Below the pieces are notes generated by a model that did not search any database, was not told where the DNA came from, and saw only the letters and a list, made by a program, of their open reading frames with translations. The position numbers were made by a program, and so were the translations under genes. Below are positions 1 through 7,405 of a stretch of DNA of 42,500 nt, piece after piece (positions within the stretch are counted from its first letter, which is position 1; each line of letters starts with the position of its first letter). The stretch spans positions 1 to 42,500 of the forward strand of contig JAJYFL010000003.1 of assembly GCA_021790935.1 (NCBI GenBank), in the 5' to 3' direction. This DNA comes from a bacterium (lineage in GTDB: Bacteria; Vulcanimicrobiota; Vulcanimicrobiia; Vulcanimicrobiales; Vulcanimicrobiaceae).

Positions 1-350
1 ACGCGCGGGCTCCGGCGCAGCCGCCCGAGAATCTGTTCGACGGGAACCTTTACGAAGACGCGATAGGTACGCTTCTTGATCAGATTCAGGCTCTCGTCGT
101 GCGTGACGGCCCCGCCGCCCAGCGCGATAATCCCCGGCGGTCCTTCGACCGCGCGTTCGATCGCCTCGAACTCGTACCGCCGAAAGACGTCTTCGCCCTG
201 CGCGTAGAAGATGTCGCTGATCGGGCCGTGCTGCGCGACGATCAGATCGTCGACGTCGACGAACGCGCATCTCAACTTGCGCGCCAGTTTCTTTCCAACG
301 GTTGATTTGCCGGCAGCCATGAAGCCGACCAGCGCCACGTGTCTTTTCAT
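1..350 (-). CDS. aroK: Shikimate kinase, C-terminus cut off by window edge
   Basis: Shikimate kinase phosphorylates shikimate with ATP in the chorismate pathway, in the cytoplasm. The translated N-terminus carries a Walker A loop (GFMAAGKST, residues about 9-17), the DVDD segment that binds Mg and shikimate (about 33-36), a DVFRRYE segment and the GGGA motif near residue 80. About 116 codons are present; the family is usually about 170 residues, so the last third lies outside the window. Its ATG overlaps the aroC stop (ATGA, 347-350), so it is translationally coupled behind aroC. Identity is secure from the motifs and the partner gene. Confidence 0.93.
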   Translation of the reverse strand, partial: MKRHVALVGFMAAGKSTVGKKLARKLRCAFVDVDDLIVAQHGPISDIFYAQGEDVFRRYEFEAIERAVEGPPGIIALGGGAVTHDESLNLIKKRTYRVFVKVPVEQILGRLRRSPR

Positions 351-1516
351 GCGCCGGAGTTCTGCGTTTCGAAGAGCGTACCCGCGGCCGCGACGGAGCG
401 CCGCAGATTATCGAGCGTCTCCGGGATGGAGTCGCCGCCGTACTTTTCGAGAAGCGGCCCCACGAGCGCCAAGCGCACCATCGCTTCGCCGACGACGGCC
501 GCCGCCGGGACGACGCAGACATCGCTGCGAACGATTGCGGCCGGCGCGGCGGTCCCGGCGTGCAGATCGACCGACGGGAGCGCCTTCATCAGGGTCGGAA
601 TCGGCTTCACCGAGACCCGCAGGACGACCGGCTGCCCGTTGCTCATGCCGCCCTCTATGCCGCCGGCTCTATTACTGCCCCGCACGACTCCCGCGGCACC
701 GAAGGCGAAGATGTCGTGGGCTTGCGAACCGCGCCGCGAGGCGACCTCCGCGCCGAGCCCGACCTCTACGGCCTTGACCGTCTGCATCGCCATCAAGGCC
801 CCCGCAAGCAGGCCGTCGAGCCGCGTATCCGGCTGCCGGTTGCTGCCGATGCCGACGGGCAGCCCGTCCACGCGCACGACGTACTGGCCGCCCAGCGTAT
901 CCCCGGCCGCCTTGGCGGCCTCGATCGCCGCAACCATGGCGCGTGCCGACGGAACGTCCGGGCAGCGCACCTCGCTCGCCTCGACGTCGGCCTGAACCCA
1001 ATCCTCGAGCGGCGGAGCCTCTGCGTCGCCGATGCGATGCACGTACGATCGCGTGACCATCCCGAGCGCCTCCAGAAACTGCGCGCAGATGGCGCCCAAG
1101 CAGACGCGCATCGCCGTTTCGCGGGCGCTGGCACGCTCCAAGACGTTGCGGAGATCCCGCTCGCCGTACTTCAGCGCGCCGGCATAATCGGCGTGCCCGG
1201 GCCGGGGATTGGTAATCGGCTTTCCGGAGCCGTGGAGCGGATCCATCACGGCTCGCACGTTTTCGTAATCGCGGTTGCGCACGACGACCGCGATCGGCGA
1301 CCCGAGCGTGAAACCGCCGCGAACGCCGGCGAGAAACTCCACCTCGTCACGCTCGATCTTCATGCGGGTGCCGCGCCCGTAACCGCCTTGCCGCCGGGCG
1401 AGCGCCACGTTGATGCGTTCGACGTCGAGTTTGAGGCGAGCGGGCAAGCCGTCGAGGATGCCGACCAGTGCCGGCCCGTGGGATTCGCCGGCGGTGAGAT
1501 ATCTGAACACCCCCAT
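347..1516 (-). CDS. aroC: Chorismate synthase
   Basis: Converts 5-enolpyruvylshikimate-3-phosphate to chorismate using reduced FMN. The protein opens with FRYLTAGESHG, the family's N-terminal signature. It also shows HADYAGALKYG, the RASARETAMR stretch, and GGIEGGMSNGQPVV close to the C-terminus. An in-frame ATG lies 36 nt upstream (1552), but the family normally begins directly before FRYLTAGESHG, so I place the start at 1516, giving 389 aa; a GTG two codons further in is also possible. No strong ribosome site decides between them. It is followed by aroK with a 4-nt overlap. It is the last core gene before the accessory island, whose nearest gene ends at 1747. Confidence 0.95.
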   Translation of the reverse strand: MGVFRYLTAGESHGPALVGILDGLPARLKLDVERINVALARRQGGYGRGTRMKIERDEVEFLAGVRGGFTLGSPIAVVVRNRDYENVRAVMDPLHGSGKPITNPRPGHADYAGALKYGERDLRNVLERASARETAMRVCLGAICAQFLEALGMVTRSYVHRIGDAEAPPLEDWVQADVEASEVRCPDVPSARAMVAAIEAAKAAGDTLGGQYVVRVDGLPVGIGSNRQPDTRLDGLLAGALMAMQTVKAVEVGLGAEVASRRGSQAHDIFAFGAAGVVRGSNRAGGIEGGMSNGQPVVLRVSVKPIPTLMKALPSVDLHAGTAAPAAIVRSDVCVVPAAAVVGEAMVRLALVGPLLEKYGGDSIPETLDNLRRSVAAAGTLFETQNSGA

Positions 1517-1746
1517 ACGCTTAACCGGGAAGTGCGCCGCCGCCTCTCCCATAAAAGCGGCGGCCCGCGGGTTTTAGACGCTACGCCCGCTCGTTAGGGC
1601 GCGCGCGGCGCAGCGGCTCCCTTGAATTTGACCCGTCTGTAACAGGCGCTCGACAACGCGCAGGCGTCCGGCGCTAAACAGACGTGGATCGGGCTGACCG
1701 ACCACGGGTGCCTCGCGAGGGAAGGGGCGAGGAACGCCTAGCGCGA

Positions 1747-2235
1747 CTACAACGTTGCATCGGCTCGCAAAGCACGCCGACGTTCTAACAGCGGGCCTCG
1801 CTCGTCTTCGTCGCCATAGCGGCGAGCTGGGCGAACTCCGATCTCGTCGCAGGCGGTTGCCATACTGCCAACATGTGCGGTAACCGCAGCTTTTAGACGC
1901 ACAGCCCTTATCCGCTCCACGTCTGGCAGAGCGAGTTTGCCTCTCTGGTGCAATGCGAGGACCGATCCTGGGGACTTATCGTGGTCCTCATACCACTCGC
2001 GCAGTGCATCCAATGCGCTCTCCCGCGTCCAGGCCGTTGTGCTGCTGTGCTCTTGCCCGAGAAGTTTTCGTACATTGCGGACGCCGCCTAGCCATGTTCG
2101 ACAATAAATTGCAAGAGTGTTATAGGTATCGCCGTCTCGCTTCTCGTATTTCCCGCGCTTTCGCAGCCAGCTCTCGTAACAAGCGATATAATCAGACGCG
2201 CTTCGATTTGCTCGGCCAGGGGTTCCCGTGTCCAA
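1747..2235 (-). CDS. Hypothetical protein resembling homing-endonuclease-associated repeats
   Basis: A 162-codon frame that opens with TTG directly after an in-frame stop. No in-frame ATG occurs before residue 124, so the 5' end may be lost or another start used. Two blocks share a layout: a helix with spaced tryptophans, then a short segment ending in a Gly-rich turn and a helix. The second block (ALREWYEDHDKSPGS through HVGSMATACDEIGV) resembles the repeats found beside HNH and homing endonucleases, which read roughly 'alr.w....gr.P ... FGsw..A...aG'. No nuclease motif is visible. Base composition around it is less GC-rich than aroC. Function unknown; it could be a remnant of a mobile nuclease gene. 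Confidence 0.5.
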   Translation of the reverse strand: MDTGTPGRANRSASDYIACYESWLRKRGKYEKRDGDTYNTLAIYCRTWLGGVRNVRKLLGQEHSSTTAWTRESALDALREWYEDHDKSPGSVLALHQRGKLALPDVERIRAVRLKAAVTAHVGSMATACDEIGVRPARRYGDEDERGPLLERRRALRADATL

Positions 2236-2260
2236 TTAAATATCCGTCCAACCTCACTTC

Positions 2261-2280
2261 CGCGCCTTTTTCGGGGCGCG
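2261..2280 (-). terminator. Small GC hairpin downstream of the DUF4236 gene
   Basis: CGCGCC (2261-2266) pairs with GGCGCG (2275-2280) around an 8-nt loop. It lies 36 nt past the stop of the minus-strand DUF4236 gene. No T-run follows on the minus strand, so intrinsic termination is only a guess. Confidence 0.3.
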
Positions 2281-2316
2281 GGGAGGGGTAAGCAACAGTT
2301 TTCACTTCACGCTCCA

Positions 2317-3270
2317 TCAGCGCACGCCATTTTCAAATCTGAAACGGTACTCGTCCGCATCCGCAAGCAATATGACATCGAAGGTCTTATGGATGCTCTC
2401 ACGAGCGACTGCGTATTCGATTGTTGCAAAGTAGCGATATGTGTACGTGTCACTCGCTTCACCGGTATCGGGGTTACTTTCAGGCTCCAACTCTTCAACG
2501 AAAAACGGCGCAGCTTTAATTGGCTTACCATCCGGCAAGATTACAACCCCGAACTGCCCCTCGTTCCAAGGTCCAAGTGTGTATCGTAGCCCTCCTATGC
2601 CTATATGGTCATCAAAAAAGCTACCCGCTTTCACTTGCTCGTACGACTTCTTTGCGCGGTAAATATTCGACATGAGAGTCATCAGAGGGGTGCGAACCTG
2701 TATCCACATCCCATCCTCGTTGACGTGATGTCGCCTTCCCGCAAAATCAACGGTCCAATCGTTGCGAGGCCCTACGAGTGAGGGACCTAATGCCATGGCA
2801 TCGTCGTAGAGGTCGCAAATCCATTTCGGACTTGATTGGGTGATTTTGAGGTCGCCGTCGGCGTCGGTACAACCTTCGAGGTCGGATAGGTGGTCATACA
2901 AAAAAGCCGAGGTTATGGAAGATTTCAAAGCCGTTTCAGGCGGATCCTCTGGTGGAGTATCTATTAGCGCGGAGCTGTCGGGATACCTGACCGGGTTGAT
3001 ATAGGAGCGTAACGTTTCGAAGATGCCCCGAATGCCGCCGCGTGCGGCACCTTCGTTCTTTTGGACACCAGTTGAATTTGCGTTGCCGAAATACGTGCGG
3101 CTATAGAGCCCTGTGCCCGGAATTGATAAATGACTATACGCTCCCCGTTTAGAGTTGACTCCCAACTTTGCGCCTTTTGCTCCCAAACTGATCCCGAAAC
3201 TGCGCGACCCAAGATTCAGTCGGATTCCCGGTAGTAGGCGAAACGAACGTCTAAAATTCCAGCGGGACAT
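2317..3270 (-). CDS. DUF4236 domain-containing protein
   Basis: 317 aa. Residues 1-60 match the DUF4236 pattern: a basic/aromatic start (WNFRRSFRLLPGIRLNLG), then SFGISLGAKGAKLGVN, and the GIPGTGLY-like motif (here SIPGTGLYSRTYFG). The remaining 250 residues are soluble, with no membrane helix or catalytic motif I recognise. DUF4236 is a short, glycine-rich beta-type domain of unknown function, often at the N-terminus of larger proteins. The ATG at 3270 has GGGAGAGGGAAC directly upstream, a good ribosome site. It is divergent from the macro-domain gene at 3489, so the two may share a control region (3271-3488). Confidence 0.75.
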   Translation of the reverse strand: MSRWNFRRSFRLLPGIRLNLGSRSFGISLGAKGAKLGVNSKRGAYSHLSIPGTGLYSRTYFGNANSTGVQKNEGAARGGIRGIFETLRSYINPVRYPDSSALIDTPPEDPPETALKSSITSAFLYDHLSDLEGCTDADGDLKITQSSPKWICDLYDDAMALGPSLVGPRNDWTVDFAGRRHHVNEDGMWIQVRTPLMTLMSNIYRAKKSYEQVKAGSFFDDHIGIGGLRYTLGPWNEGQFGVVILPDGKPIKAAPFFVEELEPESNPDTGEASDTYTYRYFATIEYAVARESIHKTFDVILLADADEYRFRFENGVR

Positions 3271-3488
3271 GTTCCCTCTCCCTAAACTGTGGCCCAGCGT
3301 CGGTGCGCCAGGGTTATCCTTTAGCGGATTCAGCTAGCAGATTATCGCTCGCCAAAAGGGGGATCCTGCGCCGTATTTATGAAACTGCTCCTGGAGAGTG
3401 GCGTTTGCCACAGGAGACCGAGCCACGGTGCCCGCCGTTGATCAGGGTTGCGGGAAAGGTGATTGCTCGACGCGGCGAAGGACCCGCT

Positions 3489-4397
3489 ATGTTGTCGGCG
3501 CTAGCCAAAGTACTCGGACAGCCCTTCTGTGGACTCCTATTAGCTTGCGGTGTTCTATTTGTGTTGTTCTCACAATACACATTTGACGATTGGAAACCAC
3601 TCCATAGCTCGCTCAACCCGGTTTTCCTTATCGTAGGAGTCGGTTGCTTGCTCGCAGCGGTCATAACCTATCTCTTAGACATCGATATGTTTGCGCTAAA
3701 TGGCAGGCCAAAGGTCGAGGACATCGCCAACGGGTTTGAAGCGACGTTTCGACAAAAGAAAGTGTCGGTTTCATTTGGCCGATTTGAAAATTTGGCGACG
3801 GACGAAAAGGCGGTCGTGGTACTTCCATGCGGCGAGTTCTTTGATAGCAGCTGCTTTTCCGACCGGGCGACCGTTGCCGGCGCATTTCTCCACCAACATT
3901 TCAGCAACGACGAGATAAACGCCATAGAGGCCATGCGCAATGACGTCCTAAAAACACTTCCGTCCTCGATAGTGCCTACGAAGAGCGGCCTGAGGACGAG
4001 CTACCAAGTCGGGACGTGCGTCTATCTAAAGCCATCTTTTGGGAAAGTGGCCGGGATCGTGTTTGCAGCAGCGACGTCTGAGCGTGAGGGCGCTCGTGCC
4101 GATCTTGCTGCGCTTTTCAAGGTGCTTGATGAGGTGCGTTGCATCGTCGCCAACAACCGCGTGCCGCGCGTCTACCTCCCGTTGCTTGGAGCTGGTCGCG
4201 GAGGTCTCGTGCCCGAACTGTCTTATCTATTGATCCTTGCGGGCCTCCTTCAAGCTAAAGCAAGCGCCGAAGGCGGGAGCATCGGTGACATAGGCATCAT
4301 CATTTATCAACCCGATGGACAGTCGCCTGAGGTGACGCGCCGCGTTGCAAAGGAAGGGCTGCGCCGCCTCCTTACGCTTTATCGATCGCAACGATGA
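3489..4397 (+). CDS. Two-helix membrane protein with C-terminal macro domain (Thoeris ThsA-like)
   Basis: 302 aa from the ATG at 3489, which has GAAGGA six bases upstream; the frame stays open back to a GTG at 3303 but without a ribosome site. Hydrophobic segments at residues about 12-29 and 43-65 predict two membrane helices with a short connector. Residues about 85-300 look like a macro domain of the ThsA/DUF6430 kind: a hydrophobic strand (KAVVVLPCGEFFDSS, 107-121), a second strand near 176-194, and the glycine loop LLGAGRGGL at 232-240, which in macro domains contacts ADP-ribose-type ligands. TM-macro proteins are known as effectors of a Thoeris type, where a TIR partner makes an ADP-ribose-based signal. 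Here the next gene, overlapping by 4 nt, is not a TIR protein. Signal binding and membrane disruption are inferred from the architecture only. Confidence 0.72.
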   Translation: MLSALAKVLGQPFCGLLLACGVLFVLFSQYTFDDWKPLHSSLNPVFLIVGVGCLLAAVITYLLDIDMFALNGRPKVEDIANGFEATFRQKKVSVSFGRFENLATDEKAVVVLPCGEFFDSSCFSDRATVAGAFLHQHFSNDEINAIEAMRNDVLKTLPSSIVPTKSGLRTSYQVGTCVYLKPSFGKVAGIVFAAATSEREGARADLAALFKVLDEVRCIVANNRVPRVYLPLLGAGRGGLVPELSYLLILAGLLQAKASAEGGSIGDIGIIIYQPDGQSPEVTRRVAKEGLRRLLTLYRSQR

Positions 4398-4936
4398 ACG
4401 CTTCCGAAGATGCTGTGCGCGTAGTGACCTTCTACGAAGGCTCTGCTCCTGACGATCGTGGTCGATTCCTCGATGATGTTCTACACTTCAATGATACGGA
4501 GTTGGAACAATATCACGACTACATACAATGGCTTTTCCCGACGCTCCAGCGCAGCGCCTACAATCCTACGGCGCCTATCCTCAATGCATCAGCCGTTGAT
4601 ATGTTCCACGAGCGCCATGATCTGCAAACAGCGTTGCGACGCTCGCTCAGCCGAATGCTCACCTTTTATAGCCTCGAATGGGCGCAAGGATCGATCGTGC
4701 GGGCAACGTCGTTTGCAATGCACAGATCCTGGCTCACACTAGAAAACCACAACCATTTGCGCCTCACCAGAATCCTAACGTCACTGCGGCTACTCGGAGA
4801 CGATTACGCGGCACAGGCGTTGTTTCGCTGCCTGACGGAGATAGAGGCTGACGAACGCAGTAACGGCGCGAACGGAATTTCACAAAGCACTCTAAAATTC
4901 TGGACCGAGGCGGCGCAAACGGCACCAATGCGCTAG
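4394..4936 (+). CDS. OGFr_N-domain (opioid growth factor receptor-like) protein
   Basis: 180 aa, nearly all one domain. The diagnostic features of the OGFr_N family are present: GRFLDDVLHFNDTELEQYHDY leading into IQWLFP (residues 23-49), SAYNPTAPIL (54-63), LTFYSLEW (89-96), and W113 followed by LENHNHLRLTRIL (116-128). In bacteria this domain occurs as stand-alone small proteins of unknown activity; the animal receptor's ligand role should not be carried over. The ATG sits in an ATGA overlap with the membrane-macro gene, which implies coupled translation and a shared task. No TIR, nuclease or nucleotidyltransferase motif is visible. Family membership is fairly certain; function unknown. Confidence 0.78.
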   Translation: MNASEDAVRVVTFYEGSAPDDRGRFLDDVLHFNDTELEQYHDYIQWLFPTLQRSAYNPTAPILNASAVDMFHERHDLQTALRRSLSRMLTFYSLEWAQGSIVRATSFAMHRSWLTLENHNHLRLTRILTSLRLLGDDYAAQALFRCLTEIEADERSNGANGISQSTLKFWTEAAQTAPMR

Positions 4937-5029
4937 GCGCGTCGCCTAAGGGACCCAATCAATGTCGAGACGGCCTTCCCCGGCGCCCGTTCAAGCGCGC
5001 TCAACGAGAGCGGTAGGAACGCGCATTAC

Positions 5030-5810
5030 GTAAGCGGCTGTTCAAGACCGTCTTGCGCGCGAGGACTGTCGTTCGCGATGACGGAGGAAACGTGCCTTCC
5101 ATCGTGAGGTCTTCATGGCAGCAACAAGAGCACCAAGTGCGCGCGCGCCTCGTGAGCGTTGGCCGCTGGCTGAAAAGCGCTGCATTGTTGAGCTAACGCT
5201 GCGCGCTGGCGTGTCGGGCCGCACGATCGCCTTCGAGCAAGGCGTGCATCCCACCAGTCTGAGCCATTGGAGGACGCTCTATCGTGCTGGAAAGCTCGCT
5301 GTGCAGTCGACGCCGCGGGGTCGTGCCTCGAGGGCGAGCGCGACGTTTTTGCCGGTGAGCATCGTTCCTGCCGTGCGCGGTCCGCAACCGGCTCCGCGTC
5401 CTGTTGCGGGCGCATGTGGTAGCGGCGTCGTGCATCTCATGCTCGCTTCGGGCGTTACGCTGCGGATCGAAACCGATGCGCTGGACGCGGCCTTGGTGTG
5501 TGCCCTCGTTGCGGAGTTGCGGCGATGAGCGTCGTTGCGAGCCGGGTGGCGAGCGGCGGGCCGAGCGGCACGCGCGTGTGGCTGGCCGCCTGCACGACCG
5601 ACATGCACAAAGGCTTTACCGGCCTGAGCGCCTTGGCGCAGAGCGCGCTGGCGAGCAGTCCGTTCTGCGGTCATATTTTCGTGTTTTGCGGACGGCGCGG
5701 CGACCTGCTCAAGGTGCTGTGCTGGGATGGAACTGGGCTGTGCCTGATGGCCAAACGCTTGGAGCGCGGTCGCTTCATTTGGCCACAGACGCAGGGTGGG
5801 CGTGTATCGC
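5030..5810 (+). mobile_element. IS66-family insertion sequence remnant (left part only)
   Basis: The left end begins GTAAGCGGCTGTTCAAGACC at 5030, the typical start of IS66-family terminal repeats, 85 nt before the tnpA start. It contains tnpA and most of tnpB. Similarity to IS66 TnpB stops near 5800-5810, and the next gene begins at 5884. The large transposase gene tnpC and the right terminal repeat are absent, so the element is dead by itself. The right breakpoint is estimated from where the TnpB pattern ends. Confidence 0.8.
5115..5528 (+). CDS. tnpA: IS66 family accessory protein TnpA (helix-turn-helix)
   Basis: 137 aa. The N-terminal half is a transposase-type helix-turn-helix: RWPLAEKRCIVELTL, then GVSGRTIAFEQGVHPTSLSHWRTLYRAGKL (residues about 15-60), the pattern of IS66 Orf1/TnpA proteins. 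The C-terminal half is proline/alanine-rich and ends with a short beta segment (VTLRIETDALDAALVCALVAELRR), as in that family. It overlaps tnpB by ATGA at 5525-5528. It appears intact, but with no tnpC downstream it cannot support transposition alone. Confidence 0.85.
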   Translation: MAATRAPSARAPRERWPLAEKRCIVELTLRAGVSGRTIAFEQGVHPTSLSHWRTLYRAGKLAVQSTPRGRASRASATFLPVSIVPAVRGPQPAPRPVAGACGSGVVHLMLASGVTLRIETDALDAALVCALVAELRR

Positions 5811-5866
5811 GGTCGTGGCGGGTTCGGGCAAAACAATTAGGGAAGTCTTCTGCCGCACACACCTAG
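5525..5866 (+). pseudogene. tnpB: IS66 Orf2/TnpB, 3'-truncated
   Basis: From the ATG at 5525 the translation follows IS66 TnpB closely: VWLAACTTDMHKGFTGLSAL, PFCGHIFVFCGRRGDLLKVL, CWDGTGLCLMAKRLERGRF and IWP. After about residue 93 the sequence leaves the family. The expected ending (leading to the 'LLeGiDWR.P' motif) is replaced by an unrelated tail that stops at 5866. This marks the deletion junction that removed the rest of the element. TnpB is required for transposition of IS66 elements; this copy is very likely non-functional. Confidence 0.82.
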
Positions 5867-5883
5867 TGAGAGGCACATTGACC

Positions 5884-7227
5884 ATGGATCGTGGACGCTA
5901 CCTCAAAATGATTGATGCGGCGATTGAAGAGCCCGGCATCGATTTCAAGCGCGCAACTGCCTGGCACCGGTCGCATGAATGCGAACGTTTTGAACTCTTG
6001 AAACACATAGCGGCCATGTCGACGTACGGTGGCGGTGTTCTCATTATCGGTCGCGAGGATGCAGACAAGCACAAGGGGTCGATGACAAAGGAGCAAGTTG
6101 ATAGCTTCGAGGTGACGGCGGTCAATGAGTACGCACGAAGATGGCTCCGACCGCTTAATGCCATCCGAGTGATACCGTTGGAAATCCGTTCCGACCGGCT
6201 CGTTGTGCTTGATGTTCCGGGCTTTACCAATACACCGGCATGTTTTCAAAAAGCCAGCGACTGCAAGGTGCGACATCACCGCGCTGAGCGTCGTCATTTT
6301 TCCGTTGGAGATGTCTATATCCGCACCGCCGCCTCGCAGACCGTCAAACTTTCGGACCCCGATGATTGGGACCACGTTTGGAATCAAATCATTCGGAATG
6401 TCAAACATTCGGTCTCCTTCGCCGAGCCGCGAACGGACGTGAATAGTGAGAAGGAGTACGAGAAAGAGACCCAGGACGACGCCAACAATTTTCGCTTCGA
6501 GTTACCGCTGCCTAACACAACGGGTATCTTGGACGTTCGCATCCGACCCCAGAATTATATCGCAGATCGCATACCTCGGCTTCGGCTCAAGCCAACCTTA
6601 TGGGAAGCGCAGGCGCTGCTTCAACGCCCGCAGACGCGCAACGCCGACGAAATGCCCTGGAGAGACGGAGCGGTCGTGCAAAATTTCGCCGACGGGGTGG
6701 TTCTCATTAACAACAACCCCAAATGGAAGCGCATCGAACAAGCTATTCTGCACACGAGCGGGAGCTTTCGCCTCAGGCGCGTTTTCCCTGAGGATTTCAA
6801 TGCCGAGAACATGATCGATGGATCGGACAAGCGCATGGCCCTGATCGGCGCCATGCTGGATCTTACGTTGGCATTTTGCATGATTAGTCAACTGGCATCG
6901 AAGATCTCGCGAGGCGATGAAGTCTTCGAATTGGCGGTGACTATAGGGGGGCTCGGGAACCGCAGAATCGAGGACGACTCGACGCTTTACGGCGCTCGCA
7001 TCCCCGTCCTACTCTCGATCGGCCCCGGGCAGAATGCACTGGACAATGAGATCACGATAGAGCGATGCCTGACGTCAGAAAGATTACAGAGGCGGCAACG
7101 CGATCTAGCTGTCGAGTTCTATCAAGACCTTCTCTGGCGATTCGGGATCGAACCGTCTGTTTCAACGGTAGCCGGGTTTCAGGGGGCATTTACGCAAGGC
7201 AGCCCAGCAAAATACCTGGAAAACTAA
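5884..7227 (+). CDS. AlbA_2 (Schlafen-type) domain protein
   Basis: 447 aa from the ATG at 5884, which has GAGAGG ten bases upstream; an in-frame TTG at 5878 is nearer that site. The frame stays open back into the IS66 remnant, but the protein resembles AlbA_2 only from about this point. Residues 10-145 match the AlbA_2 fold: EPGIDFKRA, LLKHIAAMSTYGGGVLIIGRED, a mid-domain DSFEVTAVNEYARRWLRP, and VGDVYIRTA. This domain occurs in Schlafen-like RNases, transcriptional regulators and several antiphage proteins. The C-terminal 290 residues are unfamiliar. It lies 178 nt before the type III mod gene on the same strand, so a defence or regulatory role is plausible but unproven. Confidence 0.72.
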   Translation: MDRGRYLKMIDAAIEEPGIDFKRATAWHRSHECERFELLKHIAAMSTYGGGVLIIGREDADKHKGSMTKEQVDSFEVTAVNEYARRWLRPLNAIRVIPLEIRSDRLVVLDVPGFTNTPACFQKASDCKVRHHRAERRHFSVGDVYIRTAASQTVKLSDPDDWDHVWNQIIRNVKHSVSFAEPRTDVNSEKEYEKETQDDANNFRFELPLPNTTGILDVRIRPQNYIADRIPRLRLKPTLWEAQALLQRPQTRNADEMPWRDGAVVQNFADGVVLINNNPKWKRIEQAILHTSGSFRLRRVFPEDFNAENMIDGSDKRMALIGAMLDLTLAFCMISQLASKISRGDEVFELAVTIGGLGNRRIEDDSTLYGARIPVLLSIGPGQNALDNEITIERCLTSERLQRRQRDLAVEFYQDLLWRFGIEPSVSTVAGFQGAFTQGSPAKYLEN

Positions 7228-7405
7228 CCCGCGGGATCGCTCCAGCCCGAACCCATCGGTCACTTCGGACCAGTCAAACGGTGCCCTGACTGGCCACATG
7301 GGTGTTTGGTTTACCCCAATCAAACTGACTGGCCGCCATGAATACAGCCGAAAACCGGTCGGCCTAACGGGGCTCGATGATCTCGACGGCTAAAATGCCA
7401 TCCAT

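Noticed and set aside
560-1597. Long plus-strand frame opposite aroC
   Set aside because: Shadow of a GC-rich gene; the minus strand has clear chorismate synthase motifs.
5404-5883. 5' extension of the AlbA_2 frame into the IS66 remnant
   Set aside because: This part overlaps tnpA/tnpB in another frame and has no family resemblance; a ribosome site precedes 5884.
7240-7330. Repeated GACTGGCC words before mod
   Set aside because: Two short copies with irregular spacing; too little to call an operator or repeat.
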